Assembly: GCF_014493765.1 (NCBI RefSeq)
Contig: NZ_JACTVJ010000010.1
Location: forward strand, 310,001 to 374,000
Origin: Streptomyces polyasparticus
GTDB lineage: Bacteria > Actinomycetota > Actinomycetes > Streptomycetales > Streptomycetaceae
DNA length: 64,000 nt
Direction of reading: 5' to 3'
This document shows positions 16,772-26,398 of this stretch, in pieces. The notes under the pieces were generated by a model, which saw only the letters and a program-made list of their open reading frames with translations, was not told the DNA's origin and made no database searches. The stretch's first letter is position 1. Every line of letters begins with the position of its first letter. The position numbers and the translations under genes are program-made.

Positions 16772-19195
16772 ATGTCTTCCATGCCTGCATCACCTTCAGC
16801 GTCTCCTGACCCGTCCTCATCGGCGTCCTCCGGCATATCCCGAAGAACCACCATGAAGTCGGCCATCGGCGGCGCCGGAGCCTTAGCGCTGGGCAGCGTG
16901 GCGGCGACGGTGGCCACCGGCGCGCTGGGCGGCGCGGCCCACGCTGCCGAGCACTCGTCCGATCAATTGCGGCTCTGGTATGCGGCATCCGCCGCCGACT
17001 GGGAACGCGAGGCGCTGCCCATCGGGAACGGCGCCCTGGGCGCGATGGTCTTCGGCACCCTCGCGAGCGAGCGGCTCCAGTTCAACGAGAAGACCCTGTG
17101 GACCGGCGGCCCCGGCTCCCGCCAGGGATACGACCACGGCGACTGGCGCGAGCCGCGCCCCGGAGCCCTCGACGAAGTGCAGCGGCTGCTCGACGCACAG
17201 GGCCGGCTCGACCCGGACACCGTCACCGCGAAGCTGGGGCAGCCGCGCCGGGGTTTCGGCGCCTACCAGACCTTCGGCGACCTGTACCTCGACTTCCCCG
17301 AAGCGCCCACGGCGCCCGACGCCTCGTACCGCAGGACGCTCGACCTGGACACGGGCCTGGCGACCGTCACGTACACGCATCAAGGGGTGCGCCACGAGCG
17401 GGAGTTCTTCGCCTCGTACCCCGACGGAGTGATCGTCGGACGTCTCGCCGCCGACCAGCCGGGCGAGGTCGGCTTCACCTTGCGCTACACCTCCCCGCGA
17501 GCCGACTACACGGCGAGCGCCGCCGGCGGCACGCTCACCGTGCGCGGCGCGCTCGCGGACAACGGCCTGAAGTTCGAAGCCCGCCTCACCGTCCGTACGA
17601 CGGGCGGCACCGTCACCGCGACGAGCGACGGCAAGATCACGGTCGCGGGCGCGGACAGCGCCTGGTTCGTGCTCGCGGCCGGCACCGACTACGCGGACGT
17701 GCACCCCACCTACCGCGGCGAGGACCCGGCGCCGCGCGTGCGCCGCACCGTCGACCGTGCGGCCGGCCGTGGCCATGCGTCCCTGCGCTCCCGCCACATC
17801 GACGACCACCGCGGCCTCTTCGGCCGGGTCGCCCTCGACCTCGCGACCGCGCTGCCCGACCGGCCCACCGACGAACTCCTGCGCCAGTACACGGGCGGCA
17901 CCACGGCGGACGACCGCGCCCTGGAGACGCTGTTCTTCCAGTACGGGCGCTACCTGCTCATCGCGTCCTCACGGCCCGGCTCGCTGCCCGCGAACCTGCA
18001 GGGCGTCTGGAACCACAGCACCACACCGCCCTGGAACGCCGACTACCACGTCAACATCAACCTTCAGATGAACTACTGGCCGGCCGAGGCCGCCAACCTC
18101 GCCGAGACCACCGCCCCCTACGACCGCTTCGTGCAGGCGCTCGTGCCGCCCGGCCGGAACACCGCGCGCAGCATGTTCGGCTCGGAAGGCTGGGTGGTGC
18201 ACAACGAGACCAACACGTACGGCTTCACGGGCGTGCACGACTGGGCCACCTCCTTCTGGTTCCCGGAGGCCGCGGCCTGGCTGACCGCGCAACTCTACGA
18301 GCACTACCGCTTCAGCGGATCCACCGACTATCTGCGCACCACCGCCTACCCGCTGCTCAAGGAAGCCGCGCGGTTCTGGCTGGCCAATCTGCACACCGAT
18401 CCGCGGGACAACACCCTGGTCGTGTCGCCCAGTTACTCGCCCGAGCACGGGGACTTCACCGCCGGCGCCTCGATGTCGCAGCAGATCGTCTACGAGCTGT
18501 TCACCAACACCCTCGAAGCCGCCCGCACCCTCGGCGACGACCGCGCCTTCCGCGACGAACTGACCGCCGCGCTCGCCGCGTTGGACCCCGGCTTGCGGAT
18601 CGGCTCCTGGGGGCAGCTGCAGGAGTGGAAGACGGACCTGGACGACCCGGCCGACCAGCACCGCCACGTCTCCCACCTGTACGCCCTGCACCCCGGCCGC
18701 CAGATCGAACTGGGCAGCGCGTGGGCCGAGGCCGCGAAGGTGTCCCTGACGGCGCGCGGCGACGGCGGAACGGGCTGGTCCAAGGCCTGGAAGATCAACT
18801 TTTGGGCGCGGCTGCGGGACGGCGACCACGCGCACACCATGCTCGCCGAGCAGCTCAAGCTCTCCACCCTGCCCAACCTCTGGGACACCCATCCGCCGTT
18901 CCAGATCGACGGGAACTTCGGGGCGACCTCGGGTGTGGTGGAGATGCTGCTGCAGAGCCAGCACGACGTGATCGAGATCCTTCCCGCCCTGCCCGCCGCC
19001 TGGCCGGACGGCTCCGTACGGGGCCTGCGGGCACGCGGCGGCGTCACGGTCGACATCACCTGGGCGGGCGGCAAGGCGACCCGCATCGTGCTGCACACCG
19101 CGCGCACCCGCGAACTGACCGTCCGCAGCTCCCTGTTGGCGGGCGGAGAGCGGACCTTCAAGGCGCAGGCCGGGCAGCGTTACGTACTGGACTGA
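16772..19195 (+). CDS. GH95 family alpha-L-fucosidase/galactosidase, Tat-exported
   Basis: 807 residues. A Tat-type signal (SRRTTMKSAIGGAGALALG ending AHA) directs export. The GH95 body begins LRLWYAASAADWEREALPIGNG. Residues equivalent to those known in the family's 1,2-alpha-L-fucosidase are present: N428 and N430 in HVNINLQMNYWPAE, E558 in SPSYSPEHGD, and D713 in PPFQIDGNFGATSG. The enzyme hydrolyses terminal alpha-L-fucosyl (in some members alpha-L-galactosyl) residues from glycans such as xyloglucan, by inversion. Length is normal for the catalytic unit without extra CBMs. It is convergent with the amidase gene. Confidence 0.9.
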   Translation: MSSMPASPSASPDPSSSASSGISRRTTMKSAIGGAGALALGSVAATVATGALGGAAHAAEHSSDQLRLWYAASAADWEREALPIGNGALGAMVFGTLASERLQFNEKTLWTGGPGSRQGYDHGDWREPRPGALDEVQRLLDAQGRLDPDTVTAKLGQPRRGFGAYQTFGDLYLDFPEAPTAPDASYRRTLDLDTGLATVTYTHQGVRHEREFFASYPDGVIVGRLAADQPGEVGFTLRYTSPRADYTASAAGGTLTVRGALADNGLKFEARLTVRTTGGTVTATSDGKITVAGADSAWFVLAAGTDYADVHPTYRGEDPAPRVRRTVDRAAGRGHASLRSRHIDDHRGLFGRVALDLATALPDRPTDELLRQYTGGTTADDRALETLFFQYGRYLLIASSRPGSLPANLQGVWNHSTTPPWNADYHVNINLQMNYWPAEAANLAETTAPYDRFVQALVPPGRNTARSMFGSEGWVVHNETNTYGFTGVHDWATSFWFPEAAAWLTAQLYEHYRFSGSTDYLRTTAYPLLKEAARFWLANLHTDPRDNTLVVSPSYSPEHGDFTAGASMSQQIVYELFTNTLEAARTLGDDRAFRDELTAALAALDPGLRIGSWGQLQEWKTDLDDPADQHRHVSHLYALHPGRQIELGSAWAEAAKVSLTARGDGGTGWSKAWKINFWARLRDGDHAHTMLAEQLKLSTLPNLWDTHPPFQIDGNFGATSGVVEMLLQSQHDVIEILPALPAAWPDGSVRGLRARGGVTVDITWAGGKATRIVLHTARTRELTVRSSLLAGGERTFKAQAGQRYVLD

Positions 19196-19201
19196 CAGCG
19201 A

Positions 19202-19233
19202 AGGGGGCCGCGGCGCGCACGCCACGGCCCCCT
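19202..19233. terminator. Bidirectional hairpin terminator
   Basis: AGGGGGCCG (19202-19210) and CGGCCCCCT (19225-19233) form a perfect outer stem, with an extra inner GGC/GCC pairing, between the convergent GH95 and amidase genes. Confidence 0.7.
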
Positions 19234-19242
19234 CGGGCAAGG

Positions 19243-21222
19243 TCAGTTGCTGGACTTCACATCCACATCGGCAGCCCGCACATACGCCACCCGGTGCCCG
19301 AACTGGATCTCGTAGTACTCGTCCTTGCCACGCACCACCTTGTGGCCGCTGGTGTCGAAGACCGGCGCGAAGTAGTACTCGCCGGGCTTCTTCTCGCCCG
19401 CCGCGTACTCCTGCCCCGCGAGCAGCTTGTACGGCAGCGCCGAGACCGGCTGCGGGGTGATGCCCGTCCCCGCGTAGGCCGCCGCCTCCGGGTAGGCGCG
19501 CCCGTACACCGGCACCTCCGCGCGCCCCGCCTTCGGCGTGATCACCCGACCCTCCGCGTCCACCGCGGTCGGCTGCTTCTTCGGGTTCTTGAACCAGGCC
19601 TTCTGGCCCAGGTACCAGATCGCCGTCCAGTCGCCCTTGCGCTCCGCGACCGCGTAGCGCTGACCGGTGGAGACCCGCGAGCCGAGGTCGTTCACGCCGA
19701 TCGTCGACGGGCCGCCGCCCGGGCGCAGACCGATGTCCTTGACCAGCGGCGCGTCCTCGCGCGGTTCCGTGTACACCCGCACGGCGCTGGAGCCGTGTGC
19801 GGGACAGGTCTCGCCGGCCTTGGTGCAGCCGGTGAACTCCGGGCTGTGCTCGTCGTACTCGGGCAGGATCGTCACCAGACCGCCGGACGGCGACGCGCTG
19901 CGGTGGAACGGCTTGCCGAGCAGCGTGAAGTAGTGCTGCCAGTCCCAGTACGGGCCGGGGTCGGTGTGCATCGAGGGGATCGTGGACGCGGTCGGCCCGG
20001 GCACCGTGTCGTGGCCGAGGATGTGCTGGCGGTCGAGCGGGATGCCGTAACGCTTGGACAGGTACTTCACCAGGTGCGCCGAGCTGCGGTACATCGCCTC
20101 CGTGTACCAGGTGTCGGGCTTGGTCAGGAAACCCTCGTGCTCCAGGCCGATGGACTTGCTGTTGATGTACCAGTTACCCGCGTGCCAGCCCACGTCCTTG
20201 AGCTTCAGATGCTGCGCGATATGGCCGTCGGTGGCGCGCAGCGAGTACTGCCAGGAGACATACGTGGGGTCCTGGACCAGCTTGAGGACGCCGTCCCAGC
20301 GTCCCTCGGTGTCGTGCACCACGATGTAGTCGATGGACTGGTCCACCGGCCGGTTGGCCTTGTCGTGGTTGCCGTAGTCGTTGTCGCCGAACTCCTCGTA
20401 CGGGGCCGGGATCCACTCGCAGGACACGGTCGGCGGACAGTCGGTCTCGCCCTTCGCGGCGCGCCGGAGCCCCAGGGCCTCGAGCTGCTCGGCGTCGGGT
20501 GTGGCGGCGGGCGTCGCGTCCAGGGCGACGCGCTGGCCGGCGTCCGTGGTGCGCGTTGCGCCGTCACGGATCACTGCGAAGACCTCGTTCGCATACGAGG
20601 CGGCCGTGGCCTGGTCGTCGGCGCCGGAGTAGGCCGCGACGGCCGCGTACCAGTCGGCGGGGTCCTTGCTGAGCGGCCGTCCCGCCTTCTTCTGTGCCTC
20701 GGCGAGCAGCGCCGCGCCGCCGCGCAGATTGGCGGCCGGGTCGGTGCGCAGGTGCTCGGGGGACAGGCCGGTCAGTTCGGCGGCGCGGGTCAAGGTCTTG
20801 AGCCGGTCCGGCAGTTCGGAGGCCTCGGGGATCTCCGCGTCGGGGATGCGCGGCGACCGGGAGGAGTCGCCGCGCGCGTCCTCCGCGCCGTGGCTGTGAT
20901 GCGGGGCCTCCGCCTTGAGAGCGGTGGCGGCGTCCGTGAGGTGCATCGGACCGTAGCCACCGGTCACGCTCGGCGCTCCGGCGTGTCCGTCCCAGCGGGA
21001 CTGCAGATACGACACGCCGAGCAGCACGCTCTGCGGCACCTGGTACTCGGCGGCCGCCGCCGAGAACGCGGTTTGCAACTGCGCGGTCGGCGCCTGCGTC
21101 TCGGACGGTGCCGCCGCCACGAGCGGCAGCAGCAGTGCCGCCGTTGCGAAGGCACCCGTCGTCCTTCCGGTCAGTCGTCTGCGTACGGCAGAAGCCTGGA
21201 CAGCATCGGGTCGTCGTCGCAA
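19243..21222 (-). CDS. Secreted N-acetylmuramoyl-L-alanine amidase (Amidase_2/PGRP)
   Basis: 659 residues from a TTG at 21222, chosen because CGGAGG ends five bases upstream and the protein then opens with an arginine-rich signal peptide (RRRPDAVQASAVRRRL, then TGAFATAALLLPLVAAAP). Residues about 45-215 resemble a lysozyme-like goose-type helical domain (YQVPQSVLLGVSYLQSRW). Residues about 295-450 are an Amidase_2 zinc domain with IDYIVVHDTEGRWDG, HIAQHLKLKDVGWHAGNW and ILGHDTVPGPTAS. The C-terminal third holds SH3-like regions. The role is cleavage of the lactyl-peptide bond in peptidoglycan outside the cell. A more upstream TTG at 21315 lies in the apparent promoter. Confidence 0.85.
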   Translation of the reverse strand: MRRRPDAVQASAVRRRLTGRTTGAFATAALLLPLVAAAPSETQAPTAQLQTAFSAAAAEYQVPQSVLLGVSYLQSRWDGHAGAPSVTGGYGPMHLTDAATALKAEAPHHSHGAEDARGDSSRSPRIPDAEIPEASELPDRLKTLTRAAELTGLSPEHLRTDPAANLRGGAALLAEAQKKAGRPLSKDPADWYAAVAAYSGADDQATAASYANEVFAVIRDGATRTTDAGQRVALDATPAATPDAEQLEALGLRRAAKGETDCPPTVSCEWIPAPYEEFGDNDYGNHDKANRPVDQSIDYIVVHDTEGRWDGVLKLVQDPTYVSWQYSLRATDGHIAQHLKLKDVGWHAGNWYINSKSIGLEHEGFLTKPDTWYTEAMYRSSAHLVKYLSKRYGIPLDRQHILGHDTVPGPTASTIPSMHTDPGPYWDWQHYFTLLGKPFHRSASPSGGLVTILPEYDEHSPEFTGCTKAGETCPAHGSSAVRVYTEPREDAPLVKDIGLRPGGGPSTIGVNDLGSRVSTGQRYAVAERKGDWTAIWYLGQKAWFKNPKKQPTAVDAEGRVITPKAGRAEVPVYGRAYPEAAAYAGTGITPQPVSALPYKLLAGQEYAAGEKKPGEYYFAPVFDTSGHKVVRGKDEYYEIQFGHRVAYVRAADVDVKSSN

Positions 21223-21286
21223 AGCAGCCTCCGGGACGGTGGGGCGCCAAGGGCGCGCGTGGGGCGTACGGGGCCGGGCGAGGACA

Positions 21287-21315
21287 GTGGTATCGCTTGC
21301 CCGACGATCCGTCAA
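21287..21315 (-). promoter_or_regulatory. Putative promoter of the amidase gene
   Basis: On the minus strand TTGACG (21315-21310) is followed after 17 bp by TACCAC (21292-21287). The -10 is imperfect, but the spacing is ideal and the position gives a leader of about 60 nt to the TTG at 21222. Confidence 0.4.
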
Positions 21316-21476
21316 TCATGCGACAGCGCAGGGGATTTCCCATGTCAGCGCGGGGTTCGGCGGTTTCCGGCGCGGTGGCACGGCGGCCTGCGGTGCGTCA
21401 GTGGAATGGACCAATGCACCCGGGTGAGCAGGCGTGATGACGGGCTTCGAGGTCCCGTCAGTGTCTCGGCATGTGG

Positions 21477-22664
21477 TCAGCCGGCGGTGGCGGCGAGTGC
21501 CCGGTCCACCTGATCGGGTGAGAGGGCGTGTTCGATCGCAAGGATGCCCGCACCGACCGCGGCCGCGTTCTCACCCGTACGGCTCGGCTCGATCCGCAGC
21601 ACATGAGTGGCCAGCGGATGCGAACGCCGGTAGACCGCCTCGCGCACCCCGGCGAGCAGCTGGTCGTGCACGGCAGCGAGCGCGCCGCCGACCACGACGG
21701 TGTCCGGGTTGAAGAAGTTCACCAGTCCGGCAAGGACCTCTCCGACGGCCCGTCCTGCCTCGCGGACCATCCGTACGGCATCGCGGTTGCCGGACTTCAC
21801 CAGGCGCACGACATCGCTGCCGCTCGCCGCGTCCAGGCCGAGCTCGGCGAGTCTGCGGGCGAGCGCGGCGCCGCCCGCGACGGCCTCCAGGCAGCCGGAA
21901 TTGCCGCAGCGGCAGGGCTCGGTGTCGTCGGCCACGCGGATATGGCCGATGTCGCCCGCGCTGCCCTGGGCGCCGCGGTGCAGCCGGCCGTCGGCGATGA
22001 TGCCGCAGCCGATGCCCGTACCGACCTTGATGTAGAGCAGATAGCGCGTCTCGGGGAAGGCGAGGCGCTGCTCGGCGAGCGCCATCACGTTCACGTCGTT
22101 GTCGACGAGGGCGCGCACGCCGAAGCGGTCGGCGAAGAACTCCGGGATCGGGTACTGGTGCCAGCCCGGCATGATCGGCGGATCCACCGGCCGGCCCGTG
22201 GTGAACTCGACCGGCCCCGGCACGCCGACCCCGATCGCCTGCAGGCTCTGCGGGGCGTGGTCCGCCTCCTTCAGCAGGGCGTGCAGGGTCTTGTCGACAT
22301 GGCCGAGCACCGCCTGCGGTCCGTCCGCGATGGACAGCGGGTCCTCGCGCTGGGCGAGCGTCGTGCCGGTCAGGTCGAGCAGGGCGACCCGGCAGTGGGA
22401 GGCGCCGAGGTCCACGCCCGCGACGGCGTGCTCACCGGTGCGCAGCTGAAGGCGGCGCGGCGGGCGTCCGCCGGTGGAGCCGCCGTCCGCGTTGTCCTCG
22501 TCGACGAAGCCATGGGCGATCAGGGCGTCCACGCGCTGCGAGACCGTGGAGCGTGCCAGGCCCGTGAGCCGGGCGATATCGGCCCGGGTCTCCACCGTGC
22601 CGGAACGGATCAGCGCGAGCACTTCGCCCGCGGAGGCGGAGGAGACATCGGGGGCCGTCGGCAT
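21477..22664 (-). CDS. ROK-family transcriptional repressor (XylR/NagC type)
   Basis: 395 residues. An N-terminal winged helix (VLALIRSGTVETRADIARL, LARSTVSQRVDALIAHGFV) precedes the ROK sugar-kinase-like fold: VAGVDLGASHCRVALLDL, GVGVPGPVEF, LVDNDVNVMALAE and the zinc motif CRCGNSGCLEAVAGG. Such proteins repress sugar operons and are released by the sugar. It is divergent from the ribose-type ABC operon, which is the probable target. ATG at 22664 is chosen; an in-frame GTG at 22685 after GGAAG would add 7 residues. Confidence 0.88.
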   Translation of the reverse strand: MPTAPDVSSASAGEVLALIRSGTVETRADIARLTGLARSTVSQRVDALIAHGFVDEDNADGGSTGGRPPRRLQLRTGEHAVAGVDLGASHCRVALLDLTGTTLAQREDPLSIADGPQAVLGHVDKTLHALLKEADHAPQSLQAIGVGVPGPVEFTTGRPVDPPIMPGWHQYPIPEFFADRFGVRALVDNDVNVMALAEQRLAFPETRYLLYIKVGTGIGCGIIADGRLHRGAQGSAGDIGHIRVADDTEPCRCGNSGCLEAVAGGAALARRLAELGLDAASGSDVVRLVKSGNRDAVRMVREAGRAVGEVLAGLVNFFNPDTVVVGGALAAVHDQLLAGVREAVYRRSHPLATHVLRIEPSRTGENAAAVGAGILAIEHALSPDQVDRALAATAG

Positions 22665-22768
22665 GCGGTCACCATAGAGGTCCACTTCCGCTGGTTACAA
22701 GGCCGCCTGTGTTCGGCCGTCGACATAAGTCACCATCAAAAACCTTGCAGAGAACGATGCTTGGACCC

Positions 22769-22797
22769 TTGACAGGAAAAAGCGGTGCCAGGACATT
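22769..22797 (+). promoter_or_regulatory. Putative promoter of the sugar ABC operon
   Basis: A perfect TTGACA (22769-22774) is followed after 17 bp by GACATT (22792-22797), 48 bp before the ATG of the ATPase gene. It lies between the divergent ROK gene and the operon, where a ROK operator is expected. I found no clear palindrome. Confidence 0.5.
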
Positions 22798-22845
22798 GCT
22801 CCGCGATGGTGTGCAGAAAACGCTGCCTGCCGAAGGAGCCCGCGA

Positions 22846-24396
22846 ATGCCGGCCACGCCCGCACCACCGGAGTCACCGCAGGAGTCACCAGGGGAAGCAG
22901 CACCGCTGCTGACCATGCGGAACGTGTCGAAGAGCTTTCTCGGTGTCCGGGTGCTGCACGACGTGGGCCTCGATCTCGTCGCCGGAGAGGTGCACGCCCT
23001 CGTGGGCGAGAACGGCGCCGGCAAGTCCACGCTCATGAAGGTCCTCGCGGGGGAGCACGTCCCGGACAGCGGCACGATCGAACTCGACGGCACCGCCCAC
23101 GCGTTCACCCACCCCAAGCAGGCGCAGGCCGCCGGAATCGGCATCATCCACCAGGAGTTCGCGCTCCTGGAGCACCGCACCGTCGCCGAGAACGTCTTCC
23201 TCGGCCGGGAACCCACCCGCTACGGCATGGTCGACCGCCGCGCCATGGAACGGCGCACCGGACAGCTCCTCGCCGAACTCGGAGAAACCGGTATCTCGCC
23301 GCGGACGTACGTACGCGAGCTGTCCGTGGCCCGCCGCCAGACCGTCGAGATCGTCAAGGCGCTCGCCTCGGACGTCCGCGTCCTGGTGATGGACGAGCCC
23401 ACCGCCCCGCTCGCCGACCACGAGGCCCGCCTCCTGCACGACCTGGTGCGCCGGCTCGCAGACCGCGGTCTCGGCATCCTGTACATCTCCCACCGGCTGC
23501 GCGAGGTCTTCGAACTCTCCGGCCGTATCACGGTGTTGAAGGACGGACGGCACATCACCACGGTCGCCACCGCCGCCACCGACACGGACGCGATCGTGCG
23601 CGCCATGGTCGGCCGCGACCTCAGCGCGTACTACCCGCCGCGCGCCACCGCGGACCAGGGCGGCGAGATCGCGCTCGCGCTGCGCGGCGGCCGCAACCGG
23701 CGGCTCAAGGGCATCGACCTCGACCTGCGCGCGGGCGAGATCACCGGCATCGCCGGGCTGCAGGGCTCGGGGCGGACCTCACTGGCCCGCGCCCTGTTCG
23801 GCGCCGCCCCGTTCAGCGAGGGCGAGATGACCGTCGGGGGACGGAAGTTGAGGCCCCGCAGCCCCCGTGAAGCCATCCGCGCCGGCATCGCGCTCGTCAC
23901 CGAGGACCGCAAGGGCGAAGGGCTCGCGCTGCGCCAGTCCGTACGGGACAACGCCCTGCTCGTCACCCGCGCCGTCCCCGGACAGCAGCGCGCCACCGCC
24001 GCACGCGCCCTCGCCGACCTCCTGGAACGCGTACGGCTCCAGGCGCGCGGCGGCCCCGACCAGCAGGTGCAGTTCCTGTCCGGCGGCAACCAGCAGAAGG
24101 TCGTCATCGCCAAATGGCTGGCCGCCGCCCCCAAGGTGCTGCTCTTCGACGAACCCACCCGAGGAGTCGACGTCGGGGCCAAGGCCGCGATCCACACCCT
24201 CGTACGGGACCTCGCCAAGGAAGGACTCGCCGTCCTGATCATCTCCTCCGAACTGCCCGAACTCATCGGCATGAGCGACCGCATCCTCGTCATGAGCGAC
24301 GGACACCTCGCCGGTGAACTGCCCGCCGGCGCCTCGGAAGAGGACATCATGCGCCTCGCCACGGGGCCCGCCGTCGAAGGGAGCGACGCCGCATGA
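22846..24396 (+). CDS. Sugar ABC transporter ATP-binding protein (RbsA/MglA type, two ATPase domains)
   Basis: 516 residues with two ABC domains in tandem. The first has Walker A GENGAGKSTLMK and Walker B VLVMDEPTAPL with a YVRELSVARRQ signature region. The second has the degenerate P-loop GLQGSGRTSLARALFG and a good signature FLSGGNQQKVVIAKWLA with LLFDEPTRGVDVGAK. This asymmetry is normal for RbsA/MglA importers. ATG follows AAGGAGCCCGCGA. It heads an operon of five genes with 4-nt overlaps. The imported sugar is unknown. Confidence 0.92.
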   Translation: MPATPAPPESPQESPGEAAPLLTMRNVSKSFLGVRVLHDVGLDLVAGEVHALVGENGAGKSTLMKVLAGEHVPDSGTIELDGTAHAFTHPKQAQAAGIGIIHQEFALLEHRTVAENVFLGREPTRYGMVDRRAMERRTGQLLAELGETGISPRTYVRELSVARRQTVEIVKALASDVRVLVMDEPTAPLADHEARLLHDLVRRLADRGLGILYISHRLREVFELSGRITVLKDGRHITTVATAATDTDAIVRAMVGRDLSAYYPPRATADQGGEIALALRGGRNRRLKGIDLDLRAGEITGIAGLQGSGRTSLARALFGAAPFSEGEMTVGGRKLRPRSPREAIRAGIALVTEDRKGEGLALRQSVRDNALLVTRAVPGQQRATAARALADLLERVRLQARGGPDQQVQFLSGGNQQKVVIAKWLAAAPKVLLFDEPTRGVDVGAKAAIHTLVRDLAKEGLAVLIISSELPELIGMSDRILVMSDGHLAGELPAGASEEDIMRLATGPAVEGSDAA

Positions 24397-25391
24397 CCCC
24401 GACGGCTCTCGCCCCGCCCGTACGGGCGACCGAACCGGTCCGGCGCCGCTCGAAGCTCACCGATCCCGCGGTGGGCGTATGGCTCGCGGCCGCCGTGGTG
24501 ATCGTGCTCGGCTGGCTGATCGTCACGATCGACGGCGGCAGCTTCTTCGCCCGCGCCAACCTCACCACGATCCTGTCCAACTGCGTGGCCCTCGGCCTCG
24601 TCGCCGTCGGCCAGAGCGCGGTGATCCTCACCGGCTCGCTCGACCTGTCCGTCGCGTACCTGATCAGCCTCGGCACGCTGGTGGCCGCCGAGACGATGCA
24701 GGACGGCAGCGTGATCACGGGCATCCTCGCCGTACTCGCCCTGTCCGTCGCCGTCGGGCTTGCCAACGGACTGATCGTCACAGGGCTCAAGGTCAACGCC
24801 TTCATCGCCACCCTGGGCACGGCGTTCATCCTGCGCGGCTATATCGAGGACAACTACACCGGACCGGCCGGACAGGTGCCCGCATCCTTCCGGCACCTCG
24901 GCTACGACCGCATCGGACCCATCCCCGTATCGATCTTCCTGCTCGCCGCCGTGGCCGCGGCCGCATGGTTCCTGACCAAACGCACCCGGCTTGGCCACCA
25001 CATGTACGCGACCGGCGGCGACGAACACGCGGCCCGCCTGTCCGGCGTCCGCACCCGCCGCACCGTGATCATCGCGCACATCATCTGCTCCCTGTGCGTG
25101 GGCGCCGCCGCCCTGTTCCTCGCCTCACGGCTCGGCGCGGGCGCTCCCTGGGCCGGCACCGAGGCGCGCTACGACCTCGAGTCGATCGCCGCCGTGGTCC
25201 TCGGCGGCACGGCGCTCGCGGGCGGACGCGGGGGAGTGGCGGGCACCCTCGGCGGCGTGCTGATCCTCGCCGTCCTGGACAGCGTCTTCAACCAGCTCTC
25301 CGTGGACCCGTTCTTCAAGAACGTCGTACGCGGCGTCGTGATCATCGCCGCGGTCGCCCTGTACGCCCGGCGCGGCAGGAGGTCCGCATGA
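24393..25391 (+). CDS. Sugar ABC transporter permease 1 (RbsC family)
   Basis: 332 residues with about nine hydrophobic segments, starting within the stop of the ATPase gene (ATGA). RbsC/BPD_transp_2 features include NLTTILSNCVALGLVAVGQSAVILTGSLDLSVAYL (read in pieces), VNAFIATLGTAFILRGY and AVVLGGTALAGGRGGVAGTLGGV. It forms the membrane channel with the second permease and the RbsA-type ATPase. The C-terminus overlaps the next permease gene by 4 nt. Confidence 0.9.
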   Translation: MTPTALAPPVRATEPVRRRSKLTDPAVGVWLAAAVVIVLGWLIVTIDGGSFFARANLTTILSNCVALGLVAVGQSAVILTGSLDLSVAYLISLGTLVAAETMQDGSVITGILAVLALSVAVGLANGLIVTGLKVNAFIATLGTAFILRGYIEDNYTGPAGQVPASFRHLGYDRIGPIPVSIFLLAAVAAAAWFLTKRTRLGHHMYATGGDEHAARLSGVRTRRTVIIAHIICSLCVGAAALFLASRLGAGAPWAGTEARYDLESIAAVVLGGTALAGGRGGVAGTLGGVLILAVLDSVFNQLSVDPFFKNVVRGVVIIAAVALYARRGRRSA

Positions 25392-26398
25392 CCACCACCA
25401 CGGCCCCTACCCCCGCCCCGTACAAGCGCCTCACCGCCGCGCTCGGCACCGGCATCCCCGTCTACGCGCTGCTCGTGGTGCTGCTCGTGGCCCTCGCCGT
25501 CACCGACCCGAGCTTCTACGAGCTCGACCGGTTCCTCGCCTTCGTCAAGCGCGCGGCCCCGCTGGTGATCCTCGCGGCCGGACAGTATCTCGTCATCGTC
25601 AGCGGCGAGTTCGACCTGTCCGTCGGCGCCATCGTCACCGCCGGTGTGGTGGTCGCGGCCGAACTGTACGGCTCCTTCGCCGACGCGCACTGGCTCGTCA
25701 TCAGCCTCGCCCTGGTGCTCGGCGGCGCGATCGTGGGCCTGGCCAACGGGCTGATCACCACGGCCCTGCGCGTGCCGTCGTTCATCACCACGCTCGGCAT
25801 GATGCTGATCCTCGAAGGCGCCGTCTTCTACTGGACCGGCGGCTCCCCGAAGGGCGTGCTGCCCGAGGACTTCCGTGCCCTCGGCCGCAACTCCGCCTTC
25901 GGCTGGCTGCCCTGGGCCGTGCTCGTCTGCCTCGCCGTCGGTGCGTTCGCGGTCTGGCTGATGCGCCGCGACTTCGGCCGCACCCTCATCGCCACCGGCG
26001 ACAGCGAGCGCACGGCGGCTCTCTCCGGTGTACGGGTGCACCGCGTCCGGGTCCTCGCCTTCGTGCTCTCCGGGGTGGCCGCCGCGCTCGCCGCGATCCT
26101 CGTCGGCGGCTTCTCCGGAGTGTCCGCGCAGGCCGGCCGCGGCCTGGAGTTCGAGGCCATCACCGCCGTCGTGCTCGGCGGTGTGGTGCTCGGCGGCGGC
26201 CGCGGCTCCGTGATCGCCGCGATGGCCGGCGCGTTCTCGCTGCAGGCGCTGTTCACCCTGCTCAACCTCCAGGGCGTCTCCGGCGCCCTGGAGTCCACCG
26301 TCCAGGGCGTGATCGTCATCGCCGCCGTCGGTCTCGGCGCCGCCAACTGGTCCCGTATCCGCCGCCGTTCCCACTCCTCGGGAGGGACTCCCTCATGA
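25388..26398 (+). CDS. Sugar ABC transporter permease 2 (RbsC family)
   Basis: 336 residues, ATG overlapping the previous stop. The RbsC-type features are VIVSGEFDLSVGAIVTAGVV, VPSFITTLGMMLILEGAVFYWTGG and AITAVVLGGVVLGGGRGSVIAAMAG. It differs clearly from permease 1 and is not a recent duplicate. Two distinct RbsC-type permeases with one ATPase is the arrangement of the E. coli YtfRT-YjfF galactofuranose importer (family knowledge), so a heterodimeric channel is likely. The substrate remains open. Confidence 0.9.
   Translation: MTTTTAPTPAPYKRLTAALGTGIPVYALLVVLLVALAVTDPSFYELDRFLAFVKRAAPLVILAAGQYLVIVSGEFDLSVGAIVTAGVVVAAELYGSFADAHWLVISLALVLGGAIVGLANGLITTALRVPSFITTLGMMLILEGAVFYWTGGSPKGVLPEDFRALGRNSAFGWLPWAVLVCLAVGAFAVWLMRRDFGRTLIATGDSERTAALSGVRVHRVRVLAFVLSGVAAALAAILVGGFSGVSAQAGRGLEFEAITAVVLGGVVLGGGRGSVIAAMAGAFSLQALFTLLNLQGVSGALESTVQGVIVIAAVGLGAANWSRIRRRSHSSGGTPS

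Noticed and set aside
17098-21513. Plus-strand open frame of over 1,400 codons across the GH95 and amidase genes
   Set aside because: It is a frame shadow. Both genes beneath it have strong domain motifs, and the long frame shows only Arg/Pro-rich composition.
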